Shown: positions 15,673 to 24,491 of the stretch, one piece after another
How positions within the stretch are numbered: the stretch's first letter is position 1
How the letters are laid out: each line of letters opens with the position of its first letter
NCBI GenBank assembly: GCA_949294845.1
Contig: CASFJH010000079.1
Span: 1 to 64,000, forward strand
Direction: 5' to 3'
Source: an uncultured Bacillota bacterium
Lineage (GTDB): Bacteria; Bacillota; Clostridia; Christensenellales; Pumilibacteraceae
Length of the DNA: 64,000 nucleotides
Made by a program: the position numbers and the translations under genes
Notes under the pieces: generated by a model
The model's input: the letters and a program-made list of their open reading frames with translations, nothing else
The model's database searches: none
What the model was told of the DNA's origin: nothing

Positions 15673-16551
15673 TTACTTAAGTCCTCCCCGGGCGTCGGGC
15701 ACGGCGGTAAGAAGCGCCTTGCCTTTTACCTGCGCGCGCCGGCCTGCCGGAATAAACCAGCTGTCGCCCTTTGCCGCCGCCATGCCGTCTACAGAGCCGT
15801 TGCCAAGGAACAGCACCGAAGTAAAGCTGCCGTCGTACCCGACCGTACCCTCCGCCGACCATGTACGGAAATAATCGCATTGAGCGAGAATACCGTCGGG
15901 AAACTGTGCGGGACGGTATTCCGACAGATCGGCGACCTCCAGCGCTTTGTCGATATGCAGCTGTCTGGGCTTGCCGTCCGCGCCGACGCGTCCGTAATCG
16001 TAAACGCGGTACGTCAGATTGCTGTTCTGCTGAACCTCCGCTATAAGACAGCCTTTGCCTATCGCGTGCACAGTGCCGGAAGGTATGAAAAAGCAGTCGC
16101 CGCTATGCACGGGAAAGAAATTGAGCGCCTCTAAAAGTCTGTTTTCCTCGATAAGACTGCGCAGGCGGCTTTTATCCGTCCTGCGTGAAAATCCCACATA
16201 AAGGCCTGCGCTCTCCTGCGCGTCGACGACATACCACATTTCGGTCTTGCCGTACTGCCCTTCGCGGGCAAGCGCGTATTCGTCGCTCGGATGAACCTGC
16301 ACCGAAAGGTTATCCTTGGCGTCGATGAGCTTTATCAGGACGGGAAACTCGTCGAAGCGAGCGCAGTTAGCGCCCCACATACTGCGCGGAATGACCTCGT
16401 TTACAGGCCGTCCGCCCGTTTCGGCCATGCCGTCGCGGTGAAACGAAAGCACCCACGCCTCCGCCACTCTGTCTCCGGGATAGCCGTACTCCGCCAGTCT
16501 GTTGCCGCCCCAGATGTAATCCTTTACCGCTCCTCTTATCTTGAATACCAT
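15673..16551 (-). CDS. manA: Mannose-6-phosphate isomerase, class I
   Basis: A 292-residue cupin isomerase interconverting mannose-6-phosphate and fructose-6-phosphate. Zinc-site motifs are VQVHPSDEYA (Gln and His), GKTEMWYV (Glu) and IPSGTVHAIG (His). The start is ATG 16551 with AGAGGCGGAG upstream; an in-frame start at 16644 would overlap the previous gene and has no ribosome-binding site. Its length fits the short bacterial form. It lies 76 bp after the alkD-like gene in the long leftward run. Confidence 0.9.
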   Translation of the reverse strand: MVFKIRGAVKDYIWGGNRLAEYGYPGDRVAEAWVLSFHRDGMAETGGRPVNEVIPRSMWGANCARFDEFPVLIKLIDAKDNLSVQVHPSDEYALAREGQYGKTEMWYVVDAQESAGLYVGFSRRTDKSRLRSLIEENRLLEALNFFPVHSGDCFFIPSGTVHAIGKGCLIAEVQQNSNLTYRVYDYGRVGADGKPRQLHIDKALEVADLSEYRPAQFPDGILAQCDYFRTWSAEGTVGYDGSFTSVLFLGNGSVDGMAAAKGDSWFIPAGRRAQVKGKALLTAVPDARGGLK

Positions 16552-16627
16552 GATTCTCCGCCTCTTTCGGATTTTTTTATATCGCGTTCCTGCCGGCCGT
16601 TTACGTCGTGACGTTCTCCGGCCGTCG

Positions 16628-17350
16628 TCAACGCGTATTTTCATTTAACCGGCGCAGGTTGCGCGCTTTCAGCTGTCTCGGCTGCAGCCGTTCTCTCAGC
16701 TCCGCCAGCATCGCTTTGCGCTCGTCCGATATGCGCAGACTGTCGCGCGCCTTGGACACCGTTTTAGCCGTAACCGAAGCGGAATATTCGCCGTCGGAAA
16801 GCCGCGCACAGGTCTTATCGTAATGATCGACGAGCGCGGTCGCAAGTCCCCACGCCACCGCCATATCGACATAATATTCGCCCTGCTTCATATCGCGGTA
16901 CACATCCAGCGCCCTGTCTGTAAGCGGCTCTTCCAGACAGTAGTCCATAATCATCACCGCCAGAAACCGTCTCTCCCACTCGCCGCCGTCTTTAAGCCGC
17001 ACGAACCTGTCGAAAACGCGCTCGGGCGCCTTTGAAAACGGCTTAAGTGAAGCCGCGAAGCTGTCGCATACCGCCCAGTTGTCGATAAGCGGAAGAAAGC
17101 TTTCCGCGCTGTCCTCGTACTCGTTTAACGGCAGCTTGCGCCGCGCGACGGCGAATCCGCGCACCATGACTTTTTCAAAGCTGTCGGGAGTGATAAGCCA
17201 CGGCTCGGGCGCGCTTGCCGCAAGCCTGCGCAGAACGGGAATTCTCACCCCGAGTATAGGGTAAGCCGTAGGAGTCAGCCTGCGGCTGAATTCGCGGTAC
17301 TCAGCCTGCGCTGCGGCCGCGAGCGCGGCGTCAAGTTCTCTTTCGGTCAT
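16628..17350 (-). CDS. AlkD-like DNA alkylation repair protein (HEAT-like repeats)
   Basis: A 240-residue helical protein of the DNA alkylation repair (AlkD/AlkC-like) family, which removes alkylated bases. Supporting features are LTPTAYPILGVRIPVLRRLA, the conserved helix IDNWAVCDSF and VDMAVAWGLATALV. The start is ATG 17350 with GGAAGG upstream, 15 bp after dnaE. Grouping with the replicative polymerase may be incidental to the operon but fits a DNA maintenance role. Confidence 0.85.
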   Translation of the reverse strand: MTERELDAALAAAAQAEYREFSRRLTPTAYPILGVRIPVLRRLAASAPEPWLITPDSFEKVMVRGFAVARRKLPLNEYEDSAESFLPLIDNWAVCDSFAASLKPFSKAPERVFDRFVRLKDGGEWERRFLAVMIMDYCLEEPLTDRALDVYRDMKQGEYYVDMAVAWGLATALVDHYDKTCARLSDGEYSASVTAKTVSKARDSLRISDERKAMLAELRERLQPRQLKARNLRRLNENTR

Positions 17351-17365
17351 AACGTTTCCTTCCGC

Positions 17366-20300
17366 TCAGACTATCCTGATACGGTCGGGCGGAATGACCC
17401 CGTGCAGCTCGTTTATAAGAGCCGGGGTTATTTCCACGCCGATATTCATGGCGTAAGTCTGATTGTCGTCGGTGTTTTTGACATACGTCTTGTCGCTGCC
17501 GGGATAAACTCCGAGTATCGCACTGATTCTGTCGACCAAAGACTCGTCGTCGTTTTTGAACGATATATAGAAGCACATCTTGCGCGAAGGCGCGCTTGCG
17601 ATTTCCTCTTTCTTCCACGGCTCCACCGAATCTACCCATATCGAACAGCCCATATCGTTTACGCGCAGTCTGCCGCTTACGGTTACGAGCGTGTCCTTTT
17701 CCCAATGCTTCTTTATCGCCGCCAGCTTGTACCCGAATACGACGAGATCGACAGTGCCGTAAAGGTCCTCCAGCTTGCCCACGCCCAGCTCTTTGTTCTG
17801 CTTGGTGAATTTGCGCCCTGCTTCTATCAGCATACCGCCGACAGTGACCTGCGCTCCGTCCTTTAATCCGCGGTCCTCCGTCTGCTCTTCCTGATCGTCT
17901 TTTACTCCGTCGTCCTTGTCGGAGTCGTCCTTGGAGTCGTCCTCCTCCGACCTGAACATCGACGTATTCACCTCGTAGGTCTTAAGCCGCGCCGTGTACT
18001 CGTCGAGCGGATGCCCGGTTAGATAAACGCCCGAAACTTCCTTTTCCATGCGAAGCTTTTCCGCAAGCGGATATTCGCGCACGTCGGGATACACGAATTC
18101 GTCCCTGACTTCCATACCTGGCGCGTCGAAGAACGAGAACTGCCCGCTCTCCTTAACTTTCCTGTCCGCCGCCGTCCTGTCGAGAACCTGTTCGTAAACC
18201 TGCATAAGCTGCGCTCGCGGATGGCCGAAACAGTCGAACGTTCCGGCGTATATGAGACTCTCCAGCATCTTTTTGTTGAGCGTAACGTGCGACATGCGCT
18301 GAACGAACTCGTGAAATTCCCTGAAAGGTCCGTTCTTTTCGCGTTCGGCAACGATCTCGCCTATTATGGCGGCGCCCACGTTCTTAATGGCGGCCATGCC
18401 TATTCGCACAGCTCCGTCCTCGACGGTAAATTCAGTAAAGCTCTTGTTTATGTTAGGCGGCAGCACCGCGATTCCGCGCTCCTTAAGATAGGAAAGGTAG
18501 TTCCGTATTTCGTCTATCTTGGTTATGCGGTTGTTGAGAACTGCGGCTATGAATTCAACCGTATAATAACGTTTGAGATACGCCGTCTGGTAAGAAAGAT
18601 AAGCATACGCCGCCGCGTGCGATTTGTTGAACGCATACGACGCAAAGCTGATCATGTCGTCGTATATCTTGTTGGCGACGTCCTCGGGAACGCCGCGCTT
18701 AATGCATCCGTCGACCGTCACGCCCTTGTTGTCTACCGTGCCGTGAAGGAAAACCTCGCGCTCCTTCTCCATCGCTTCGTGCTTCTTCTTCGCCATCATG
18801 CGGCGCACGTTGTCGGCTCGGCCGAGGCTGTAGCCGGCCAGCTCCTGAACGATCTGCATAACCTGTTCCTGATAAACCATTATACCGTATGTGACCTTGA
18901 GGATAGGCTCGAGCAGAGGATGCGCGTACTTTATGCTTTCGGGGTGCTTCTTGTTATGCACATATTCGCCTATCTTGTCCATAGGCCCCGGGCGGTAAAG
19001 CGAAATTCCGGCTATGACGTCCTCGAGATTGCCCGGTCTCAGGTCGCGCATAAATTTCTTGATGCCTTCGCTTTCGAGCTGGAACACGGCGTGGGTATCG
19101 CCTTCGGAAATAAGCTGGAAAACTCCCGGATCGTCGTACTTCATCGAATAGAAATCCAGCTCGATGCCGCGCGTCTTTTTTATGATGTCAACCGCTTTCT
19201 TTATGTCGGTAAGCGTGGTCAGCCCGAGAAAATCCATCTTGAGCAGACCGAGTTCTTCGCACTCGATCATATTGAACTGGGTGGTTATATAGCCGTCGCC
19301 GTTTTTCGCCATGGGAACGTGGTCGGAAATGGGATCGCGGCATATGATGACTCCGGCGGCGTGCATACCCGTCTGGCGCGGCATACCCTCAATCTCCATC
19401 GCCATGTCCATGATGTGACGGAGCATATCGTGGCCGTTGTAAAGGTCTTTCAGCTCCTGTATCGAAACGTCCGTGCCGTCCTTCATCGGCTTGCCGAGAA
19501 GGTTTTCGATATGCTTTTTGCCCATCATTGCCGGAAAAAGCTTGGTAATCTTGTTGACCTCGGAAAACGGATGATTATACACGCGCGCAACGTCCTTGAC
19601 GGCTGCCTTGGCCGCCATGGTGCCGAAAGTCACTATCTGCGAAACGTTATCCTTGCCGTACTTGCGCGTAACGTACTGTATGACTTCCTCGCGCCTGTCC
19701 ACGCAGAAGTCTATATCGAAGTCGGGATTGGACACGCGCTCGGGATTGAGAAAGCGCTCGAATATGAGCGAATACTGCAGCGGTTCCACCTTGGTTATGC
19801 CTATCGCGTAGGCGACTATAGATCCTACGCCGCTGCCGCGCCCCGGTCCTACCGGTATGCCATGCGTCTCCGACCAGTGAATGAAGTCCCACACTATCAG
19901 AAAGTAGTCGACGAACCCCAACCGCGAAATTATGCCCAGCTCGTATTCCGCGCGCTCTCTTATCTCGGGTGTTATCTCCCCGTACTTTCGCTCGAGTCCT
20001 TCAAAACACATTCTGCGGAGATAGTCGTATGGCTTGCTGCCGTCCTCGGGAACGTAGCTCGGCATAAGCGGTTCCTTGCGGAAAAAGTCGCAGCGGCATT
20101 TGGCGGCAACTTCGAGCGTGTTGGTAAGCGCTTCCTCCAGCCCGGGAAACACTTCCTGCATCTGCGCGTAGCTTTTGAGATAAAACTCTTTGGTGGGAAA
20201 ATATCCGTCGTCGGTTATCCCCTCGCCCTGAACGTCGACCGCGTCGTCGTCGGCAGGCTCCTCGTATACCATTGTATTGCGGAACGATATGCATTGAAGC

Positions 20301-21010
20301 ACCTTCTGCATCGCGGCGTCTTTCTTGCGCAGGTAATGCACGTCGTTGGTAGCGACCAGCTTGACGCCGTTCTCGCGGGCAAGGCGCACCAAGCCGGGCA
20401 GAACGGCCTTCTGATCGCGTATATTGTGGTCCTGTATTTCTATATAAAAATCCTCGCCGAACAGTCCGACAAAACGCTTGACCAGTCCGTCCGCCTTGGC
20501 GTAGTCGCCGGCAAGCAGCGCCTGCGGTATCGCTCCGGCAAGACAGGCGGAAAGACATATCAGCCCTTCGGTATGAAGCTTAAGAAGCTCGAAGTCGATG
20601 CGCGGCTTGTAGTAAAGTCCCTCGGTATATGCGAGCGAAACCATTTTTATCAGGTTTTTGTACCCCGTCTCATTCTTGCACAGCAGTATGAGATGGTTGA
20701 ATTTGGGCATACGTCCGCCGCCGTCGCCGCGCTGGTGCATATCGTCGCACATATACACTTCGCAGCCGATTATCGGCTTGACCTTGAACTCGCGCCCCTC
20801 TTTGAGAAAATCGAATACCTCGGCTTTTTCGTCGGTGAATCTGACCGCGGCCTTAACGAACTCGAACGCGCCGAACATATTGCCGTGGTCGGTTATCGCA
20901 ACCGCCGGTATGCCCAGCTCGTAGCAAAGCGGAAAAAGCTTGCCGATGCGCGCGGCGCCGTCAAGCAGAGAGTACTCGGTATGCAGATGAAGATGTGCGA
21001 AAGGTTCCAA
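17366..21010 (-). CDS. dnaE: DNA polymerase III alpha subunit, DnaE type
   Basis: A 1214-residue polymerase. It opens with a PHP domain (FAHLHLHTEYSLLDGAARIGKL), then the catalytic palm with PDFDIDF near 427-433 (paired Asp), GRADNVRRMMAKKK, a helix-hairpin-helix region, and a C-terminal OB-fold with VTVGGMLIEAGR and DLVVFGYKL. An acidic stretch near 1008-1035, rich in D, E and K, lies just before the OB domain and looks like a disordered insertion. The start codon is TTG at 21010, after AGGGG. It follows the HPr-like gene by 6 bp. The synteny with whiA is a clostridial hallmark. Confidence 0.97.
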   Translation of the reverse strand: MEPFAHLHLHTEYSLLDGAARIGKLFPLCYELGIPAVAITDHGNMFGAFEFVKAAVRFTDEKAEVFDFLKEGREFKVKPIIGCEVYMCDDMHQRGDGGGRMPKFNHLILLCKNETGYKNLIKMVSLAYTEGLYYKPRIDFELLKLHTEGLICLSACLAGAIPQALLAGDYAKADGLVKRFVGLFGEDFYIEIQDHNIRDQKAVLPGLVRLARENGVKLVATNDVHYLRKKDAAMQKVLQCISFRNTMVYEEPADDDAVDVQGEGITDDGYFPTKEFYLKSYAQMQEVFPGLEEALTNTLEVAAKCRCDFFRKEPLMPSYVPEDGSKPYDYLRRMCFEGLERKYGEITPEIRERAEYELGIISRLGFVDYFLIVWDFIHWSETHGIPVGPGRGSGVGSIVAYAIGITKVEPLQYSLIFERFLNPERVSNPDFDIDFCVDRREEVIQYVTRKYGKDNVSQIVTFGTMAAKAAVKDVARVYNHPFSEVNKITKLFPAMMGKKHIENLLGKPMKDGTDVSIQELKDLYNGHDMLRHIMDMAMEIEGMPRQTGMHAAGVIICRDPISDHVPMAKNGDGYITTQFNMIECEELGLLKMDFLGLTTLTDIKKAVDIIKKTRGIELDFYSMKYDDPGVFQLISEGDTHAVFQLESEGIKKFMRDLRPGNLEDVIAGISLYRPGPMDKIGEYVHNKKHPESIKYAHPLLEPILKVTYGIMVYQEQVMQIVQELAGYSLGRADNVRRMMAKKKHEAMEKEREVFLHGTVDNKGVTVDGCIKRGVPEDVANKIYDDMISFASYAFNKSHAAAYAYLSYQTAYLKRYYTVEFIAAVLNNRITKIDEIRNYLSYLKERGIAVLPPNINKSFTEFTVEDGAVRIGMAAIKNVGAAIIGEIVAEREKNGPFREFHEFVQRMSHVTLNKKMLESLIYAGTFDCFGHPRAQLMQVYEQVLDRTAADRKVKESGQFSFFDAPGMEVRDEFVYPDVREYPLAEKLRMEKEVSGVYLTGHPLDEYTARLKTYEVNTSMFRSEEDDSKDDSDKDDGVKDDQEEQTEDRGLKDGAQVTVGGMLIEAGRKFTKQNKELGVGKLEDLYGTVDLVVFGYKLAAIKKHWEKDTLVTVSGRLRVNDMGCSIWVDSVEPWKKEEIASAPSRKMCFYISFKNDDESLVDRISAILGVYPGSDKTYVKNTDDNQTYAMNIGVEITPALINELHGVIPPDRIRIV

Positions 21011-21016
21011 TATAGT

Positions 21017-21268
21017 CTAGCCCCTGTTAAGATAGTCTGCGATATCGTCAAGCGCGCGCTTTTCGTCGTCGCCGTTTGTTATAACCGTAATCCTGCCGCC
21101 TTTTCTGAGTCCCGCGGCCACCACGCCCATAAGCGATTTGCCGTTGATCTTTTTTAGTCCCGTTTCGAGAGTAACGTCGCTGTCGTAACGCATGGCTCTC
21201 TGCACCAGTCCGGCGGCTTTCTCCGCGTCCAGCTTTTCGCCGCCGAAAACGACCTCTTTGAATATCAT
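21017..21268 (-). CDS. HPr-like (Crh-like) protein lacking the active-site histidine
   Basis: An 83-residue HPr fold. Aligned by eye to B. subtilis HPr, the segment KLDAEKAAGLVQRAMRYDSDV covers the site normally reading GIHARPA: His15 is Asp14, Arg17 is Glu16 and Pro18 is Lys17. The regulatory serine in NGKSLMGV (Ser45) is kept. It therefore cannot carry phosphate for PTS transport, but could be a substrate of HPr kinase, like Crh. The start is ATG 21268 with GGGAGG upstream. It lies between whiA and dnaE. No hprK is present in the window. Confidence 0.88.
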   Translation of the reverse strand: MIFKEVVFGGEKLDAEKAAGLVQRAMRYDSDVTLETGLKKINGKSLMGVVAAGLRKGGRITVITNGDDEKRALDDIADYLNRG

Positions 21269-21317
21269 TATTTCCTCCCGCCGCAAGCGCGGCTTTATCT
21301 TTTGTTCTTTGTTCGCG

Positions 21318-22190
21318 CTACTCGTCTTTGCCGAGCTCTACCAGCTTTTTAAGCCGGTATTTCACGCTGCCCTTGCTCACGCCCAGTCTTGAAGCCATAT
21401 CGTCGTAAGTGTAAAACTCCGATTCCAGCCGTATGAGCGCGGTCTCCTTAAGCCGCGGTTCTAGCGAATCCAGCCCGTCGCGTGCGGCTATGCGTCTGAC
21501 CGCTTCTATCTGCCGCATACTCGCAGAAACCGTTTTACCTATGTTGGCTACTTCTATGTTGTTTACGCGGTTTAGATCGGCGCGCACTTCGCTAAGCGCC
21601 GAGTCCGAGCTGAACTGCAGCATGGCTTTATGCGCGCCCATTATCACCAGACAGTCGCCTATCGACTGCGTGCGCTTTACGCATACTTCGTACTTATCCT
21701 TGTGCTCTGAAATGAACGAAGCGACTCCCACCTTTCCCAGCACCGACGACAGATCCTCCGCAAGCTCGGGATAATTTACCGAAAACCTGAGGCGGTTGTT
21801 GCCGGGCGCCACCGTTATGCTGCCCGAACCGAGATAAGCGCCCTTGACGAACGCCGCCCGACAGCAGTCGTCCATAACGAGATGCCTGTCCGCGCCGCGC
21901 TCTATCCTTATGAGCCCTTCGTCCGACGCGCTGAGTATGCCAAGCTCAGCCAGCAGCTTCATGACGTCGCCCCTTATGCCGCTTTCGTCGGCGTGCATTC
22001 CGAACATGGCGTAAAGCGGTTCGTCCAGCTTGCCGCTAAGTCCGTGACGCTGAAAAGTCAGTTTCCGCTCCCCGCCCGTTATTTCGAGAGTGGCGGCGGT
22101 ATGTATGGCTGCCGAGAGAAATGCCAGTCTGCAGCAGTCGTTTTCGGGCGGCGTGATTTCTTCGAACACCGCGCGCGTATAGTCTTTCAT
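21318..22190 (-). CDS. whiA: WhiA, DNA-binding protein of sporulation and cell division
   Basis: A 290-residue WhiA. The N-terminal degenerate LAGLIDADG homing-endonuclease domain has AFVKGAYLGSGSI and LRFSVNYPELAEDL; the C-terminal helix-turn-helix has RRIAARDGLDSLEPRL followed by YDDMASRLGVSKGSVKYRLKKL. In other Gram-positives it affects chromosome segregation and cell division. It overlaps the PHP gene stop by ATGA. The usual neighbours rapZ and yvcK are absent here. Confidence 0.95.
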   Translation of the reverse strand: MKDYTRAVFEEITPPENDCCRLAFLSAAIHTAATLEITGGERKLTFQRHGLSGKLDEPLYAMFGMHADESGIRGDVMKLLAELGILSASDEGLIRIERGADRHLVMDDCCRAAFVKGAYLGSGSITVAPGNNRLRFSVNYPELAEDLSSVLGKVGVASFISEHKDKYEVCVKRTQSIGDCLVIMGAHKAMLQFSSDSALSEVRADLNRVNNIEVANIGKTVSASMRQIEAVRRIAARDGLDSLEPRLKETALIRLESEFYTYDDMASRLGVSKGSVKYRLKKLVELGKDE

Positions 22191-22963
22191 ACTTTGCTCA
22201 ACCGGCTGCGGAAATCGGGCAGCCGCTCCCAGTTCGCTATGCGCCCGCGCGGTATGCCGACCCTGTTTATGATCTCCTCCGCCTTGTCGAACACGCCTAT
22301 TTTGTCGGGCGAATGGGCGTCCGAGTCGACTATGAACATGGCGTCGGTCTTAAGCACCGCTTCCAGCTCGGCGTCGGTCATAGACGCTTGTCCGCCGTGC
22401 ATATTCTTACAGTTGAGCTCGATATACGTCCCGTAAGCCGCGGCGGCCTGCGCAACGGCCGGCGCGTCCACTCTGCAGCCGTGGTTTATATGCGAAATAA
22501 TGTCTATATCGTACTTTTCCAGCGCTTTTATATATGCGTCGGTGTTGCGCGCGGTCTGCTTTGCGCTGCTTTTGCCGAAAGAGTTGAGAAAAAAATTGGG
22601 CGCGTAAAGCCGGAAAATATCGTGCGGCCGGCGCGGAAAAACGAGCTTGTGATAGCCGCATACGAGTATATCGAGATATCGCATATCCGAAGGCTCGATG
22701 TCTATATAGCCTTCGGTGGAATTGAAATTGGTTTCCAGCCCGAGCAGAATATCTATCTGGGGATACGCCGCGCGCGCCGCCGCCACGTCGTCCATGATAT
22801 GCGGCCAGTCGCTCCGCCTTACGTTGTATGTGAGGTGGCGGAATCCGTGATCGGTTATCGCGATCTGCTTAAGTCCGGCCGAAACCGCGGCGCGGACGTT
22901 GTCTGAGACCGTACCTTTACCGTGGCTGTAAACCGTATGCGTATGATAATCGCCTAAAAACAA
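22187..22963 (-). CDS. PHP-domain phosphoesterase (YcdX/HisK-like)
   Basis: A 258-residue PHP metal-dependent phosphatase. Metal-binding motifs are DYHTHTVYSHG (HxH), AITDHG, the Glu in GLETNFN, HINHG and the terminal DSDAH. The family includes histidinol phosphatases and a clostridial PHP protein always found beside whiA. The start is TTG 22963, adjacent to the murB stop, and the stop overlaps whiA by 4 bp, so murB-PHP-whiA are coupled. The substrate is unknown. Confidence 0.9.
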   Translation of the reverse strand: MFLGDYHTHTVYSHGKGTVSDNVRAAVSAGLKQIAITDHGFRHLTYNVRRSDWPHIMDDVAAARAAYPQIDILLGLETNFNSTEGYIDIEPSDMRYLDILVCGYHKLVFPRRPHDIFRLYAPNFFLNSFGKSSAKQTARNTDAYIKALEKYDIDIISHINHGCRVDAPAVAQAAAAYGTYIELNCKNMHGGQASMTDAELEAVLKTDAMFIVDSDAHSPDKIGVFDKAEEIINRVGIPRGRIANWERLPDFRSRLSKV

Positions 22964-23770
22964 TCAGAACTCTCCGATATAAACAATTTCCTCTTCCAGC
23001 TCCACGCCGAACGCGTCGTATACGCGCGCTTTCATCAGGCGTATCAGCGAAACCGCGTCGTCGGAAGAAGCCGTTCCGTCATTGATAATGAAATTGGCGT
23101 GCAGTTCGCTCACCGACGCGCCGCCCACTTTCGCGCCTTTGAGTCCGGCGCGGTCGAGATACCAGCCTGCCGGTCTGTCCGCCGCCTTGAAGGTGGAGCC
23201 GGCCGTCATGCCGCGCGGCTGAGTTGCGCGCCTGAACGCGGAATACTTGCCGACAGTGGCGTATATACCTTCGCGGTCGCCGGTTTTCACTCTGAAGCAC
23301 GCGCCGGTAACCACGCCGGCAATAGCGCTGCTTCTCTCTCCGAAGCCGCATTGCGACGGCTCGAGCCGTTTAAGCCGGCCGTCGTTGACCTGACAGTAAA
23401 CGATAGACTCGCCCGTCGAAACTCCGAAAGCTCCGGCGTTGCCTTTTACCGCGCCGCCCACGCTGCCGGGAATGCCCGACGCCCATTCCAGCCCCGTAAG
23501 ACCGAGACCGGCCGCAAACGCCGCGACTGAAGCGATAGGCTCTCCCGAGCCGGCGTATAATCCGTCGCCCGTAAGCTTTATGCCGCGCACCGCCGGCATG
23601 AGCGCCGTTTTCAGTCCGGCGTCAGACGCGAGCACGTTCGTTCCGCGCCCGACGACCGTATCCGCCGGTTCCGCCTCCTCCGGCTTCTCGGCGACCGTAA
23701 GCGTTTCGATCCTGCCGCCGATGCCGAGCGACGTCAGCTTTTTTAAGTCCGCGCCGTATATCCGGTACAT
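22964..23770 (-). CDS. murB: UDP-N-acetylenolpyruvoylglucosamine reductase
   Basis: A 268-residue FAD enzyme that reduces the enolpyruvyl group in peptidoglycan precursor synthesis. FAD-site motifs are TSLGIGG, VVGRGTNVLASD and GIPGSVGGAVKGNAGAFG. The proton-donor Ser lies in AGSTFK, and the C-terminal Glu in VELEEEIVYIG. It is shorter than the usual 290-300 residues because the N-terminal 25 or so residues are missing. ATG 23770 lies 5 nt after a -10 box; a GGAG 11 nt upstream could also serve. It heads the run down to the SGNH hydrolase. Confidence 0.92.
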   Translation of the reverse strand: MYRIYGADLKKLTSLGIGGRIETLTVAEKPEEAEPADTVVGRGTNVLASDAGLKTALMPAVRGIKLTGDGLYAGSGEPIASVAAFAAGLGLTGLEWASGIPGSVGGAVKGNAGAFGVSTGESIVYCQVNDGRLKRLEPSQCGFGERSSAIAGVVTGACFRVKTGDREGIYATVGKYSAFRRATQPRGMTAGSTFKAADRPAGWYLDRAGLKGAKVGGASVSELHANFIINDGTASSDDAVSLIRLMKARVYDAFGVELEEEIVYIGEF

Positions 23771-23775
23771 TACTT

Positions 23776-23804
23776 ATTCTACTCCAATTCAGTTTTTTTT
23801 TCAA
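23776..23804 (-). promoter_or_regulatory. murB-operon promoter, leaderless geometry
   Basis: Minus strand TTGAAA (23804-23799), 17 bp, TAGAAT (23781-23776), then 5 nt to ATG 23770. The -35 lies at the edge of a 9-A tract. Confidence 0.65.
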
Positions 23805-23979
23805 GTCTTTTACGGCATATTGAAAAAAAACCGCCGCCTTCTATTATATTCGCGCGCGGCGTGCTCAGTTACCCGATTATACTGTTATTTTGCGTTATTG
23901 CCGCCGTAAACGCGCCCGAAACGCCTTCGGGAGCGGCGTACCGTTGCGCCTTAACGCGACAGGAGACTGCGGCGCGGCT

Positions 23980-24369
23980 TCAGTACGAGCCTTTTATAAG
24001 CGGACTTCCCACCACGAGACTGCCGTCGTCTCTTACCGCGATCATTACGTTCACGCGGCCGTACTTAAGCGTTTCGCAGGCTGAAATATAAGGCGAAAAA
24101 GCGTAAACCACTACCATATCGTCCACAGCTTCGCGCGCGATCTCTTTTGCGCCGAGAAGTCCGAGCACCTCGTCGCAGTCTCCGTACATATCCGCACGCA
24201 CATATTTTCCGCGAGTGGAAGGCACTCTGTCGCCGTCGCCGTATACGGTCGGCGTCCCGTCGGCATAAACCGTCAGAGAATCGTAATCGAGCGCGCGGAA
24301 AGTATCGCCCAAAGTGATCCCGACCAGCAGAAGGCACAGCCCTATAAACAGCGGAAAATAACGTTTCAT
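23980..24369 (-). CDS. Hypothetical membrane-anchored or exported protein
   Basis: A 129-residue protein with one N-terminal hydrophobic segment (residues 4-22, YFPLFIGLCLLLVGITLG) and a soluble C-terminal domain with the conserved-looking stretch YGDCDEVLGLLGAKEIA and YAFSPYISA. No known family is recognised. Codon use matches the neighbours and the topology is sensible, so it is likely real. It diverges from the antiporter gene. No strong Shine-Dalgarno is seen before ATG 24369. The 209 bp to murB hold only the murB promoter. Confidence 0.6.
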   Translation of the reverse strand: MKRYFPLFIGLCLLLVGITLGDTFRALDYDSLTVYADGTPTVYGDGDRVPSTRGKYVRADMYGDCDEVLGLLGAKEIAREAVDDMVVVYAFSPYISACETLKYGRVNVMIAVRDDGSLVVGSPLIKGSY

Positions 24370-24413
24370 ACTTTCCGATTATTGACTTTTTTAATAAATG
24401 TAAACATAGCGGC

Positions 24414-24442
24414 TTGCTTTTTTGCGCGCAAAGCTTTATACT
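24414..24442 (+). promoter_or_regulatory. Antiporter promoter with a palindrome in the spacer
   Basis: TTGCTT (24414-24419), 17 bp, TATACT (24437-24442). The spacer holds the perfect 12-bp palindrome TTTGCGCGCAAA (24421-24432), a candidate repressor site. Confidence 0.65.
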
Positions 24443-24491
24443 TTTATAGGTTTTATTTAAGGACGGAATTTTTTACTCACCGAGGGATCGC

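Noticed and set aside
18221-21157. Rightward open frame of 978 codons opposite dnaE
   Set aside because: A shadow of dnaE caused by codon bias at high GC; no motif, and dnaE is unambiguous.
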